Source of the DNA: Paramecium sonneborni
Taxonomy: Eukaryota; Ciliophora; Oligohymenophorea; Peniculida; Parameciidae
Reading direction: 5' to 3'
DNA: 64,000 bases
Assembly: GCA_905182985.1 (NCBI GenBank)
Contig: CAJJDN010000023.1
Location: 662,090-726,089 of the forward strand
The translations under genes and the position numbers were made by a program. Below are positions 51,401 through 63,400 of this stretch, piece after piece. Within the stretch, counting starts at the first letter, position 1. Each line of letters starts with the position of its first letter. The notes beneath the pieces were generated by a model, which made no database searches, was not told the DNA's origin, and saw only the letters and a program-made list of their open reading frames with translations.

Positions 51401-53354
51401 CAAGTTGTGTAGTAAACCTTAATATGGAAAACTATTAATAGCAATAAAATAAGGAACTTTGATATAATTTACAATGAACGAAATTTAAAGCGAATAATTA
51501 AGCTCAATATTCAATCAAAATTACAATAACACACTCGATTTAGTAGCTCTACAAATGGCAATTTTTTAAGTATTTAAGGCAAGTGGAGTTAAGTTACAAT
51601 TGCTTAAATTATTCAAATAAAAAGATAGAAAAAATATATTAGAAAGTAAGGCCAACAAAATTTTTATTAAACAAAATATAGAAAAAAATTATAAAAAATA
51701 AATAGCTAAATAGGAGTAATTGCCATCAATGATTACGGAGAAAAAATAAAATTATTACAACAGCTTAATTTAATCTAAAGAATAACTTACCAAGAAACAT
51801 ATGAATTGGTAAATTATTTATGATTTAGCAAAGAAGGGTAATTAATTTAAGATATGATTTTTTAATAAGTTTAGTTTATATCCGAATAAATTAAATTTAT
51901 TATTATATGGGTATATGTTACTACTTTATACAGAAATAACATATGGACAGAACATATATTAATTAAATTAGTACAAATTAATTCACTTTTAAGTTACAAT
52001 AACTTTCGTTTCAAGTTATAACAGGGATTAAAGTAGACAGAGAAATATTAATTAAAAGCTGTTGAGATTATAAATTAAAAACTTAATTGCTCTTTAATTA
52101 ATTCATATGGTGCAAATGAAACATCAATACTCTAGTCTAATTAAAGAAAAATAACAAAATTAAAATAGGGAAACTAGTGGCTAATACTAATTTGAACATT
52201 TATCATTATTAGATATTGCAATTGTGCAAACAAAATACATGCAGAATAATTAGATAAAGTAGACACATAGTACTACTGGTATAAAGTCTATAAAAAATTC
52301 ATTCTACCAAAGGGTAAACTTCTCTTTCATTAAACCTTATTGACAGCGCAAAAATGCTCACAAAATAGTACCTACTAATTTATAAGTAAAGTTCTGTCGT
52401 TTATATTTTTGTTTCTTTATACAATAATTCTTTGATTCAATTATAAATAGCTGCATTCATTTACATATCTTATGTTTGAGCATCTATTTTTCATCAAAAA
52501 AATGTTAGATTACCAATTACTATTGAAACTCTATATATAGCCCTTTAAAGTGCATCTTCATTGATTTACAAAAATAAAAGCTAATACTAATCTTCTAAAG
52601 TTAGTAGTAAACCTTTAATCACAATTAAAAAGCAGAATATGGATGCAAAAAGCAATTTTCAAATTCATGGACTCAACAATAATGGTAGAGAAAGTTCTGA
52701 ACATATTGATCATTGGAAATAATAGGAGTAATATTTCTATTTACTTAATACACAATATAGACCCTTAAAGTTTATGTGAGCAAAGTTAGTTATTTAGGAT
52801 TAAATTCTTAAAAGATAAAATAATATTTCATATCTCACTTAAACATAAATATGAAATAGTTTATCTAAAATATTTTAGAATTTTCACTAAGTATCGAAAA
52901 TAATATCAAAGAGGACTAATAATATGATAGAAGATATTTAGTACTGCTAATATGACAGAAGTATTATTAAAGATTTTTTAAATTTTCTTAATTGTAAGAT
53001 AATAAATTATTTATAAATTAGTATAAATAGAAAGTAAATTGTTGTAAAATAAATTTTTAAGTTATAACTTAAATCTTAATTTTAATCCTCATATTTCGTA
53101 TTTAAATTATATTTGACTTTATGAATAATCAATTCAACTTTTCAAAGCAAAACGACCTTTAGATTTTAATAATTATCTTAAATCTACACTTTAATGATTG
53201 ACAAATTCTCCTTTTAAGATTAAAGCACCTTTTGCTTAAAATATCGGTATCTTGGTTATAAGAAGAAAAGTAATATTAGAGTTTACTAAATATAATTATA
53301 ATATATACCACTTAATGGAAGATTATTAGATATAAATTATCTGGGAGTTCTATT
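48477..53354. other. Long gene-poor, probably relic-rich region
   Basis: Nearly 5 kb without a gene model I can support. Left half (48.5-50.4 kb) is very AT-rich. From 50.4 to 52.9 kb the plus strand is less biased and has coding-like segments: near 50.45 kb a frame with HQYEIKEEQQLAQLQRIQYL, and near 52.5-52.8 kb a frame with ITIETLYIALQSASSLIYKN and DAKSNFQIHGLNNNGRESS. No start/stop/intron set joins them and many TGAs intervene, so these look like remnants of one or more old genes. Confidence 0.4.
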
Positions 53355-53480
53355 TATTATCAGATCTTAACATCCCATAAAAGGAGAGAGTAATCTTTAC
53401 TACCAGATGCTAATGTATTACCATAAAGAGAAGCTTACTGATATGACAGTATTGCTATGACCATCCAATTTACTCAATTT
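53355..53480 (-). pseudogene. WD40-repeat relic
   Basis: Minus strand reads KLDGHSNTVISVSFSL, then after a one-base frame shift GNTLASGSKDYSLLLWDVK. This is one full WD40 blade in the form abundant in Paramecium (LDGH...V..V.FS..G..LASGS.D.S...WDVK). The frame shift and a TGA right after WDVKI, with no neighbouring blades in frame, mark it as a decayed fragment of a WD40-repeat gene. Confidence 0.65.
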
Positions 53481-53917
53481 ATGGATTTTTAAGTTTTTCC
53501 ACTTACAATTTAATAAAAATGCTTCATTCAAATTCACTTACATTTATTTTTTAAACACGAGATTGAATAGACATTATATTTTAAATTTATTTTTTCTTCA
53601 ATCCAATTAAGAGCACAATCAAAGCATAATTAACATTTACAATTTTTCTTTGTATATAGTTTAACAATCATTGAAAAATAAATAAATAAATCAATCCCAT
53701 TTTATCAAAAGCTCTTATTAAAATTTTGTATCTTTTTTATTTGTACTAAAGAATATCACTAATTTATTCCATAGATAGATAAATGATGAATTTCAATAAA
53801 ACACATTAACCTACTTTTAAAGGGTGTATAACTGTTTAATTATAACATAATAACAAGTATATTTCATAAATTATTATTTGATATAAATCATAGAAATAAT
53901 CAATAATTATTTTAATA

Positions 53918-55862
53918 ATGAATTTTTGTTAGGAGCATAAATCTTGTCCTATTAATTTCATTTGCATAGCATCCCATTATTGTTAAAGAAAGCTTTGCTT
54001 AGCTTGTTTACAAAGTCATGAATGATGAATGGGATGAAAAATATACATATCGAGTAAATTAATTTTCTGAAATGCATCTAAAAAAAACTTGAACAATTTA
54101 AGCCAAATGATATGAATTAATAAAATTAATTAAAACTGCTTTCCAAGCCGTGTTTGAAAATTTTGAAAAAACTATTTTGCTTTTGAAAGAAGACCATTAT
54201 ATCAAACTCTATGGTGATTAACAATAAAAAGAATTTAAAACAGATTTCGAATTTGAATTAAACAAATTTGAAAAGCTCCTTTCTCAAACTAAGTAAGAAG
54301 TTTTTGAAAAACTTGATTATTTTTTTTATCTCATTAACAAAGATGATCAATTTTATTTAAGTTTAATAGATAGAAATGTTAGCTACTTAACATAGTCTGA
54401 ATTTAATAAATTGACAAATATGTTGATAGTTGATGGTTTATAAAAATGGTAAAAATTCTCTAATTCAGTTGTTAAAAAATTAGAAGAAGCATAAACAAAC
54501 TTAAATTTGTAACTTGAAGCCTTTAAGAATATATACGTCTTTTAAGAAAAATAAGAATAAAAATGTTTAATTTGGAATTTAAAGAGTTGCACATTTCTAT
54601 TGGTGTAAGTTGATATCGTTAAGACTAAGAACAAGGAAGTAAGATATTTAAAGGATGGTGAGATAATGAGAATGTATGTATTTAATTATAACTTATTAGT
54701 GATTAAATAAAAAACGCTTCTGCTAAACCTGAAGTTCTTACTAATTTAGAATAAATAAAGTATTTATAATGGTAGGGAAATTATGGATTGAATAATCATA
54801 AAATAGGGTAATGGAAAATTCTTTGGGATTGTAAAATTTTGGATGGTGTTGGAGGAGAGTATAGAGAAGGGGAAAAGTAAGGGTAATGGAAGGAACCTAT
54901 AAAAAATTATTGGAGGTAAAACCAAAATTATTTCTGAAAATAGTTTATCCTAGGTGTATGAAATTGGTTAATATGACAAAGATAAAAATAAGGGAAGTTG
55001 GAAGTTAATAGAAAATGATAATAAGATGTATTTGATATAATTATGTAAACGTTAAGTGGTGGTGGATAATACAATTGCTTTGGTTAGAAAGAAGGAAAAT
55101 GGATCGATATATATGAGAATTTTTTTAATTATGCTAAAGTCACTTGTGTTGGGAATTATGATAAGAATGGTATGAAAATTGGTAAATGGGATATTTTGTA
55201 TTGTAATGACATCTAGAAAGAATATAAATAAATGTAAATAAAATATTAGTATAGATAAAATAGTGGTGGTGGATAAAATGATTAAGAAGGAAATTAAAAA
55301 AAAATTGGAAAGTGGGTGGAATTGGATGAGAAGTTTAGATATTATAAATAAGTCATTAATTGTGGAGAATACAATTTAAATGGTATGAAAATCGGTCTAT
55401 GGGATATCATGTATTGCAAAGACAAATAGAAGCTATATAGATAAATGTAAATATTTCACTTGCATATCAGCGGCGGTGGATGTTACGGTTCAGGAGATAA
55501 TTCAAAAAAAATTGGAAAATGGGTTGAATTTAGTTTTTGGAAATAACCCACTTACAATGGTGAATATAATTTTCAAGGTATGAAGATTGGTAGATGGGAT
55601 ATTATGTATTTTATCTAAGGAAAGAAGGAATATAAATTAATGTAATTATTATCTAATTATAAGGTATAAGTGGTGAAGACAATATGATTTAAAAGGATTA
55701 GAGAAAGATTGGAAAATGAATTGAATTGGATGAAGAGTTTAAGGATATTTTTTAAGTCATTTTTCATGGTGAATATAATTTGAAAGGTGCAAAGATTGGT
55801 ATCTGGATGAAGATGGATATACAAAAAAATAACTCAGTTTTTGAAGAGAAATTTGCTGATTG
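53918..55862 (+). pseudogene. B-box-like zinc finger / coiled coil / G-x-K-x-G-x-W repeat gene, damaged
   Basis: ATG 53918-53920 opens MNFCQEHKSCPINFICIASH with YCQRKLCLACLQSHE (C-x2-H...C...H-x-C...C-x2-C...H, B-box-like), then meets TGA TGA at 54023-54028. A helical block follows in another frame (FQAVFENFEKTILLLKED; FELNKFEKLLSQTKQEVFEK). From 54.7 kb come repeats built on 'Y-x-x-x-G-x-K-x-G-x-W-(D/V)' and 'SGGG': NYGLNNHKIGQWKILWDCK, SGGGQYNCFGQKEGKWID, NGMKIGKWDILYC, KKIGKWVELDEKF, NGMKIGLWDIMYCKD. One good intron (28 nt near 54917-54944) is visible, but a one-base shift near 55.03-55.05 kb and the TGA pair are not fixed by any short intron. Such repeat proteins form a large unnamed Paramecium family. 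Probably a recent pseudogene, or a gene with sequence errors. Confidence 0.5.
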
Positions 55863-56293
55863 AAAAGTATAAATAGTATTAATTTGCATAAATTAATATC
55901 AAGATTTTAAACATATAGATGGATTATTTTAGAAGAAAAGAAGAAGGAATAAAAGCTTGATGCTTAGATTAATGCTGATGGAATTGAACTCATATTTTAG
56001 TATATATTGTTGAAACTTCGAAATATAAATTGGAGCATAAGACTTCAAAGATATCACTAAACTTATGAAAAATACTATAATTATTTTGGATAGATTTAAG
56101 TGATTTATGATGGTCTAAGATGTAAAAAAAGATAAAGTAATCGTTTAATGTCAATTCTACATTTAAATAATTAATTATAAAGAGTGAATAGTAATAAATT
56201 TAATGTAATGAATTAGTGAAAATAACCTCTTTTTAAACTTATTTGAAATCAAAAAAACATTAGTATTTCCTAAATTATATTCTAGTACTTAAG

Positions 56294-57690
56294 ATGTCTT
56301 AAAAATATTAATTAAATCATCCCGTCAAAAAAGTTACCAAATGCTTCCTAGATGTATTAAGGAAATAAGCGATAAAGCAATTGGAGCTGAAATGATATTG
56401 ATAACAGTTGTTTGTAAAATGAATAATAATTCTTAGGAATAAATGTTATTAAAGTTGTAAATGAATTAATTAATAGGATAAAATTATCTTTAGTTTGAAA
56501 TAGATAGCATAAATATTATTTGAAGATACTCAATCATTAAATTTTTTAAATATCAGCATCAACAGTTGTATTTAGATGGTTAAATTGAATTAAAAAATAT
56601 CACATCAATTCTACAATTATGCTACAATTCAAATTTATAGAATTTTCAATGGTAAAAAACAATAATGTTTGAAAAATCTATTTTGAGGGGAAATATTGGA
56701 AATATAAATTCAAGAGCATTATACTTTGGCTTGATATGGCAATTATAAATTATTCAATATTTGGAATTGAAATACAGGTAAATAAACTTATAAGATTTGA
56801 AAAGAGTGAATAAATTTATGGATCAAATTGTAATTTTTAAAATATTATGATATTTGGGATATGTTAACTATTAAAAGGGATTATAAAAATGGAAAGTTTA
56901 TCAGATATTTAGAAGATCATTTTACTGTCATTGAATTAATTTGAATATCTTAAGATAGATTATTGCTTGCCTCTGTCAGCATTGATGTAACACATATATT
57001 ATTAGATTTTAGTAAATAGGCTTATTAGTTGAACATTCTAATTTAATTTTCAGTTATATTTTCAATATTTTTTCGATTTTTGCCTAATGCAGTTAATGTA
57101 ATACAGTTATTTTATGCAATTACTAATCATGTCTTAAAAAGACGAACTGGATTTTTAAATTGCAAGAAATAAAACCCAGTTCATTTAGCTGAATGGATTA
57201 ATATTTGCATCTGTTAGTTCTGATAAAAATAATTTAAACAGAAAATTTAGATAAAATTAGAATGTCATTTAAAATTCAGAGAATTTTTAGCTTTTAAAAT
57301 TTAGTTACATTTTAGGAATTTCTTATAAGTTTTTTATTTACAATTACCTTTCTCTCCAATTATTCTAGATCTAGAAGTAAGGATAAAAAGACATTTATCT
57401 GGAAATTCATAGAATCATTTCAGTAATGTCAATTTTTTTATATTTTCAAAAGCTGTTCTTAATTTAGCTGATTTCATCTAAATAGTTCAATTATTTCATG
57501 GGATTATAACACTTATAAATAAATTAGATAAAATGGCAACTATTCTAATTAAATACACTAACATTTTTTCTTAAAATTGCTAAACTAATGATATGAGATT
57601 ATGAAGCTGGAATACTATATTAAGGATGGTCATATTGGAAATATTGAATCTATTTCTTATTCTTCTGATGATAAAATATTTAAAATTAAG
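56294..57690 (+). pseudogene. Decayed WD40-repeat gene
   Basis: ATG 56294-56296 starts MSQKYQLNHPVKKVTKCFLD and soon stops at TGA. Downstream are scattered WD40 remnants on the plus strand in different frames: near 56.75 kb LFNIWN, TGA, NTGKQTYKI (from 'LWDxxTGKQ..KL'), and near 57.62-57.68 kb KDGHIGNIESISYSSDD (from 'LDGHxxxVxSVxFSxDG'). Spacing between remnants and lack of a shared frame indicate an old pseudogene of the Paramecium WD40-repeat type. Confidence 0.5.
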
Positions 57691-58716
57691 TAGTCAAAAT
57701 AACATAATCTAACTTTGTTTTTTTCTTCATTAAAATTACTCTTTTAATATTATTATCCTTTTTTATGTAATTGAATAGTAATCCATCGAAAGGTATTGAA
57801 ATGAAGTTAATCCTAGTAAATTATTTATTTTTTTGATATGTATTTTAATGAGAAAAAATATATTCCCCTTGTTTTCAAAAGTTTTGACATGATCTTTATA
57901 TAAAAATCATCATATAAAATAGAAGAGTTTGATAATTTTTCTATAGAGAGGAGTATGAATTATTTTTTTTCAAAAAATCTTATCAATTTACAAGCATATT
58001 ATTTGTAATATCCCAAAATTTTTCTCATTTAATTGTAAGTGAAGATTTTATTTATTGTATTCTTAGATAATGGATCAAATAGTATTTAACATTTGCTCTC
58101 TCACTTTAAATAAGATTCTGATTTTGTTTATTAAAATCATTATTATGTTATTTTCTTTCTGTTTCAAAATATTAAAGTATGATTCAAATCAAAAAAGATT
58201 AATTAAGAATCAATAGATAAAATTTTAATTATCACTTAATTTGATTAAAAAAAATAAAAATTTTTGATTTCACATTTATTTCCTTTTTGTACAATGAAAC
58301 AAATATAAACTTTTCATTTGGAAAAGTTGCAAAATTGGCTGTAATCACAGATCATGATTGATAGTGAGTTTAAATTTCTATTATAATTATTAAAGTTTAT
58401 TAAAAATATTTTAATTATAACTCAATTATTAGGGCAATATTATTATCTCCAAAAATTTTTGAAATAATAAATAAGAATATGAATTGAAGCAACTTTTGAT
58501 TACATAAAATAGAGATTTTGAAATAGAAATAAAAATAAATCAATTAAATGTTTATTTATCTTGTTTAACTTGAGCCTACATAAGTTAAAACTTAAAAGAA
58601 ATAACTTTTAAGTCCAACTTTTAGAAATTCATTAAATTTGTCTAGATTAAGAAAAAATCATTGATGTGAATGAATTATTATTTATGTATCCAACGATTAT
58701 TTTTTAATTTAATAAA
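57691..58716. other. AT-rich region upstream of the kinase gene; no gene seen
   Basis: About 1 kb of AT-rich sequence with no supportable ORF; its right end must hold the promoter of the kinase gene. Confidence 0.4.
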
Positions 58717-60382
58717 ATGCAACAAATAAATTATGATGAAGCTCTCCTTACCTTTTAATGCTAGCGTAAACATTTAATAATTGATTCTAAATATAATGTG
58801 TACCTACTTCCTCAAACTTTGATTCTTGCAAGCGTAATTATTAAACATTACTTAGAATCCGAAACAATAAAATCCAAAATATATAATATAATTGAGCTTA
58901 ACATCCAAAATTTATTGGAAAACAAAGTCCAAAACTCCAATTCTTGAAAAATTTGGATTCCTTTACAAAGATAAAATAAAATACTTTTCTGCCACATCTA
59001 AGGAATTGTAAAAACTGAAAGATTTAATAAAGGGGAAAATTATGTAAAAGGACATAAACGATTTTTATTCTTCTAATTGTCTATTAGGAATAGGTGTTAC
59101 TTCTAAAGTATTGCTTGATAGTATATTTAAGGTGTATTTGGTCACCAAAAAGGATGATCAATCTCAATTTGCATCTAAATGTGTTGATAAGAAAATCTTG
59201 TAGAAAGATGGAAGATATGTAATTAATGTTTATTTAGTTAAAAGGATGCTTAATTCAATGAAATTTAATTAATGTAAAAGCTCAAACATGATAATATTAT
59301 ATAGTTAATAGATCTTTATGAAGGAGAAAACACATTTTATCTTATTCTAGAATATTTGGAAGGAAAAAGTTTGCATGAATTACTTATTTAAAAATAATCA
59401 AATTTTGAATAAGAAAAAATTTAATAAATAATGAAGGTATTTAATATTATATATTAAAGTTAATATTATAAGCAATTGATTATATGCATTCTCAGGGAAT
59501 AATGCACAGGGATTTGAAGCCAGAAAATATTATGTTTAAATAACCTAATTAATTATAATCCTTAAAAATAGTAGATTTTGGTTTAGCCACTCTATAAAAT
59601 TTAGATATATATCTATTTCCTAGATGTGGTACACCTGGATATGTGGCACCAGAAATTGCTAATTTAGGAGAAACATTTTAAAAATATTCTGTACTTTGTG
59701 ATGAATTTAGTGTAGGCTGCATTTTTTATAAACTGTATTTAATTTAATAATTTGAAGATGTACAGGAAAAGAAATCTTTCCTGGAAATGATAACTCAGTA
59801 ATTATGAAATTAAATTAATAATGTGACATTATTTTAGATGCGCTTAACACAGATCAAACACCATCAGAAGCTATTGATTTATTATCAAAATTACTTAAAG
59901 TAAACCCATAAGAAAGAATTAGTGCCAAAGATGCATTATAACATCCATATTTCTAATAATAATACTAAGCTTAAAATCCTTAATTCTCTAATATTTCACA
60001 ATAAAACTCTGAGCTTTATATTGGCTAATAAAATTTTGAAGCAGTAAGTATTGAAAACTAAAATGCAAAATAATTAAGCTTACCCACTCCTTCAATTATA
60101 AAATAATTTGAATATTAATAAAACAATTCTTTTTCAACTTAAAATCCTCAAAATAGAAGAAATATAAACTTATTATAGTCCCAAGAATCCGATCAGAACA
60201 ATGAGATAACTTTTTCGAGATTTAATAATGTTTAACCATCTTTAGTCAAATATCCAGATATATAGAACAATGTGAAAACCTTTCAAAGTAATTAAGTAGA
60301 AAATGGTTGTGTTTCTGAGGCAATCAATTTTATAAGCCAAATTGAAGAGAAGAAAGACGGAGAAGAACTAATGTAGAAATGA
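58717..60382 (+). CDS. Ser/Thr protein kinase with N-terminal PH-like domain (515 aa)
   Basis: ATG 58717-58719, TGA 60380-60382; introns 58834-58855 (22 nt), 59108-59131 (24), 59219-59244 (26), 59437-59459 (23), 59735-59757 (23); coding 1,548 nt. The N-terminal about 120 residues (FGFLYKDKIKYFSATSKELQ, LKDLIKGKIMQKDINDFY) match the PH-type membrane-binding module that precedes the kinase domain in many Paramecium kinases. The catalytic domain is complete: LLGIGVTSKVYLV (Gly loop, split by the 24-nt intron), FASKCVDKK (Lys), NEIQLMQKLKHDNI (helix C Glu), LILEYLEGKSLHELL, MHRDLKPENIMF (HRD), VDFGLATL (DFG), CGTPGYVAPEIA (APE), CDEFSVGCIFYKL (subdomain IX), VNPQERISAKDALQHPYF. So an active CAMK/AGC-like kinase is expected. 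The Gln/Asn-rich C-terminal tail has no domain. The five introns fall inside recognised motifs, which makes the model reliable. Confidence 0.92.
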
Positions 60383-60492
60383 TTAAATGTTAATTAAGTA
60401 TTTGATAATTGGCAACATTTTTCACTTTTAATCTTTTTAATATTAAATAGTTTTTAATTAACCTTAAGGAAATAATTAGACAATCATTTCTA

Positions 60493-63400
60493 TCATAAAA
60501 GGAGTAAACAGTAGATGATTAATATTTCAATTTTCAATTATTTATGAAATTTTTATTTACTCCAAAATTAAAGGAAGCCTTTCTTTAACCAAAAAAATTA
60601 ATCTGTTTTCATAAAATTATAAAAATTAAACTACTAAAGTTTATTAAGTAATCTCTTTGCATCAATATTTGAAAAGATACCATCAAAGGAATCTATAATA
60701 CCTTCTAGATTTGACCATATTTACTTAAATTCATGTATTTCTATGCTAATCCTTTTAATTATTTTAAAAATTTGTAAAATCTTTTAATTTTCTTTTGATG
60801 GTTATTTGAATATTAACGAATAAATTAAACTTATTCTACTTTAAACAATAGAACCATAAAACTATATTTGATATCCAATAGATGTTAATATTTGTTCTCT
60901 TGTTGTTCTTTAATATTTTTCTAACACTATCATGTTTTTCTATTATTCAAAGTATGTTAGAGTTATGATTAGAATTCTTTTTTTGAGATTCTAAAACAAC
61001 TGACTATTTGAGATTCTAAAACAACTGACTATATCTTTATAAATTAAAGCTAATGATTCTCTAAGCTTATATGAAGAATTTCCAAACAAATCTATAAGTT
61101 TTCTTCCTTATTTAGAAATAAGATCTTTTCTTAATTCTTAAAGAAACAAAGAGAATTTTTTATAATCTAATTTATCTCTAAAAGTTCTATCATCTATCAT
61201 CTAGCAAGGTTAGTATATTAAAGAAAATGATACTAGCTTTTATTTTTAAATTAAAACTTTATGTTGTAAATAATTATTGATTTATAGACTTTATGAACAA
61301 ACTCTAATATTAATTATTAATGCCCTTACCACAATTTAATTGTTATATTTTTTAATAATTTCATTTAATTTTTATTGAAAATTTTCTCAATTTATTGCTG
61401 ATGGCCAATTTTGGAATTATATTTTTTTAATCCTTTAATATACTGATTTTTTTAATTCGCTTATAATCTTAAACCATGATTCAAATTGAATTAGACCATA
61501 TAAAGATTTATAATTTTCAATTAGTTTAGAATTGAATGTCGTTATTTATAAAAAATGGTTGAGGCTTAAACTTTTAATTAAAGAAGCTTTATAAATCATA
61601 AACTGTCCTAAAAATATATTTTATAAATATGAAATTCTTCCTGAATATAAATAAAAACCTTTAATTGAATTTATTATCAGTATAACCCTTCCTTTAAGAA
61701 GTATATCTATGCTTTATGTTTATAAATCAGACATGAACTGATAAATTTTCCCCAAAATAAGAATCACCCATAATATTTTGAAACAATTAGTCTTTTGTTT
61801 GGAAATTCACAACTATTAATCAATTTTCCATCAAAGGAAAATGAATTAACTATAAATTTAGCAGCTNTCTTTTAATTTTCTTTTGATGGTTATTTGAATA
61901 TTAACGAATAAATTAAACTTATTCTACTTTAAACAATAGAACCATAAAACTATATTTGATATCCAATAGATGTTAATATTTGTTCTCTTGTTGTTCTTTA
62001 ATATTTTTCTAACACTATCATGTTTTTCTATTATTCAAAGTATTTTAGAGTTATGATTAGAATTCTTTTTTTGAGATTCTAAAACAACTGACTATTTGAG
62101 ATTCTAAAACAACTGACTATATCTTTATAAATTAAAGCTAATGATTCTCTAAGCTTATATGAAGAATTTCCAAACAAATCTATAAGTTTTCTTCCTTATT
62201 TAGAAATAAGATCTTTTCTTAATTCTTAAAGAAACAAAGAGAATTTTTTATAATCTAATTTATCTCTAAAAGTTCTATCATCTATCATCTAGCAAGGTTA
62301 GTATATTAAAGAAAATGATACTAGCTTTTATTTTTAAATTAAAACTTTATGTTGTAAATAATTATTGATTTATAGACTTTATGAACAAACTCTAATATTA
62401 ATTATTAATGCCCTTACCACAATTTAATTGTTATATTTTTTAATAATTTCATTTAATTTTTATTGAAAATTTTCTCAATTTATTGCTGATGGCCAATTTT
62501 GGAATTATATTTTTTTAATCCTTTAATATACTGATTTTTTTAATTCGCTTATAATCTTAAACCATGATTCAAATTGAATTAGACCATATAAAGATTTATA
62601 ATTTTCAATTAGTTTAGAATTGAATGTCGTTATTTATAAAAAATGGTTGAGGCTTAAACTTTTAATTAAAGAAGCTTTATAAATCATAAACTGTCCTAAA
62701 AATATATTTTATAAATATGAAATTCTTCCTGAATATAAATAAAAACCTTTAATTGAATTTATTATCAGTATAACCCTTCCTTTAAGAAGTATATCTATGC
62801 TTTATGTTTATAAATCAGACATGAACTGATAAATTTTCCCCAAAATAAGAATCACCCATAATATTTTGAAACAATTAGTCTTTTGTTTGGAAATTCACAA
62901 CTATTAATCAATTTTCCATCAAAGGAAAATGAATTAACTATAAATTTAGCAGCTTTTTAATATTTGTTATTAGTTATAGTTGAGAAATATACATACTTAT
63001 TTTAGTTTGTATTATTATTAGTCCAATTTTATCATCTTCTATTACTATCTTGTTCATAAACTAATAGTAGGCCTTCAAAATTTTCATAATTATTAATTTT
63101 AGCTGAGAAACATAATCTGTTGATAAATATTAAGACCAAAACCCATAGCCATAGGGGTATTATTTGATCATGTTCTAATAAGCAATCTTTCAAAGTAGTT
63201 GGATCACTTTGTTTTGTTTCTCTAATAAATGAGAGCAATAAAAAACATGTCAATTAGCATAAAATCATCTATTAAATTGATAATATTAATATTATATAAA
63301 TATATATTTATTACTATTTTTATATCAACGGGTTTTTTTTTGTTACTACTTAAAATATACTCTAATTAACTAGAATCTTTTTTATCTTTATTCAATAGAT

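Noticed and set aside
50400..52900. Transposase relic
   Set aside because: Coding-like composition only; I found no D-D-E/D motif, terminal inverted repeats or target-site duplication.
63032..63253. Separate 73-residue protein starting MTCFLLLSF
   Set aside because: Its frame continues upstream without a TGA into the multi-pass membrane segment, so it is better read as part of that gene.
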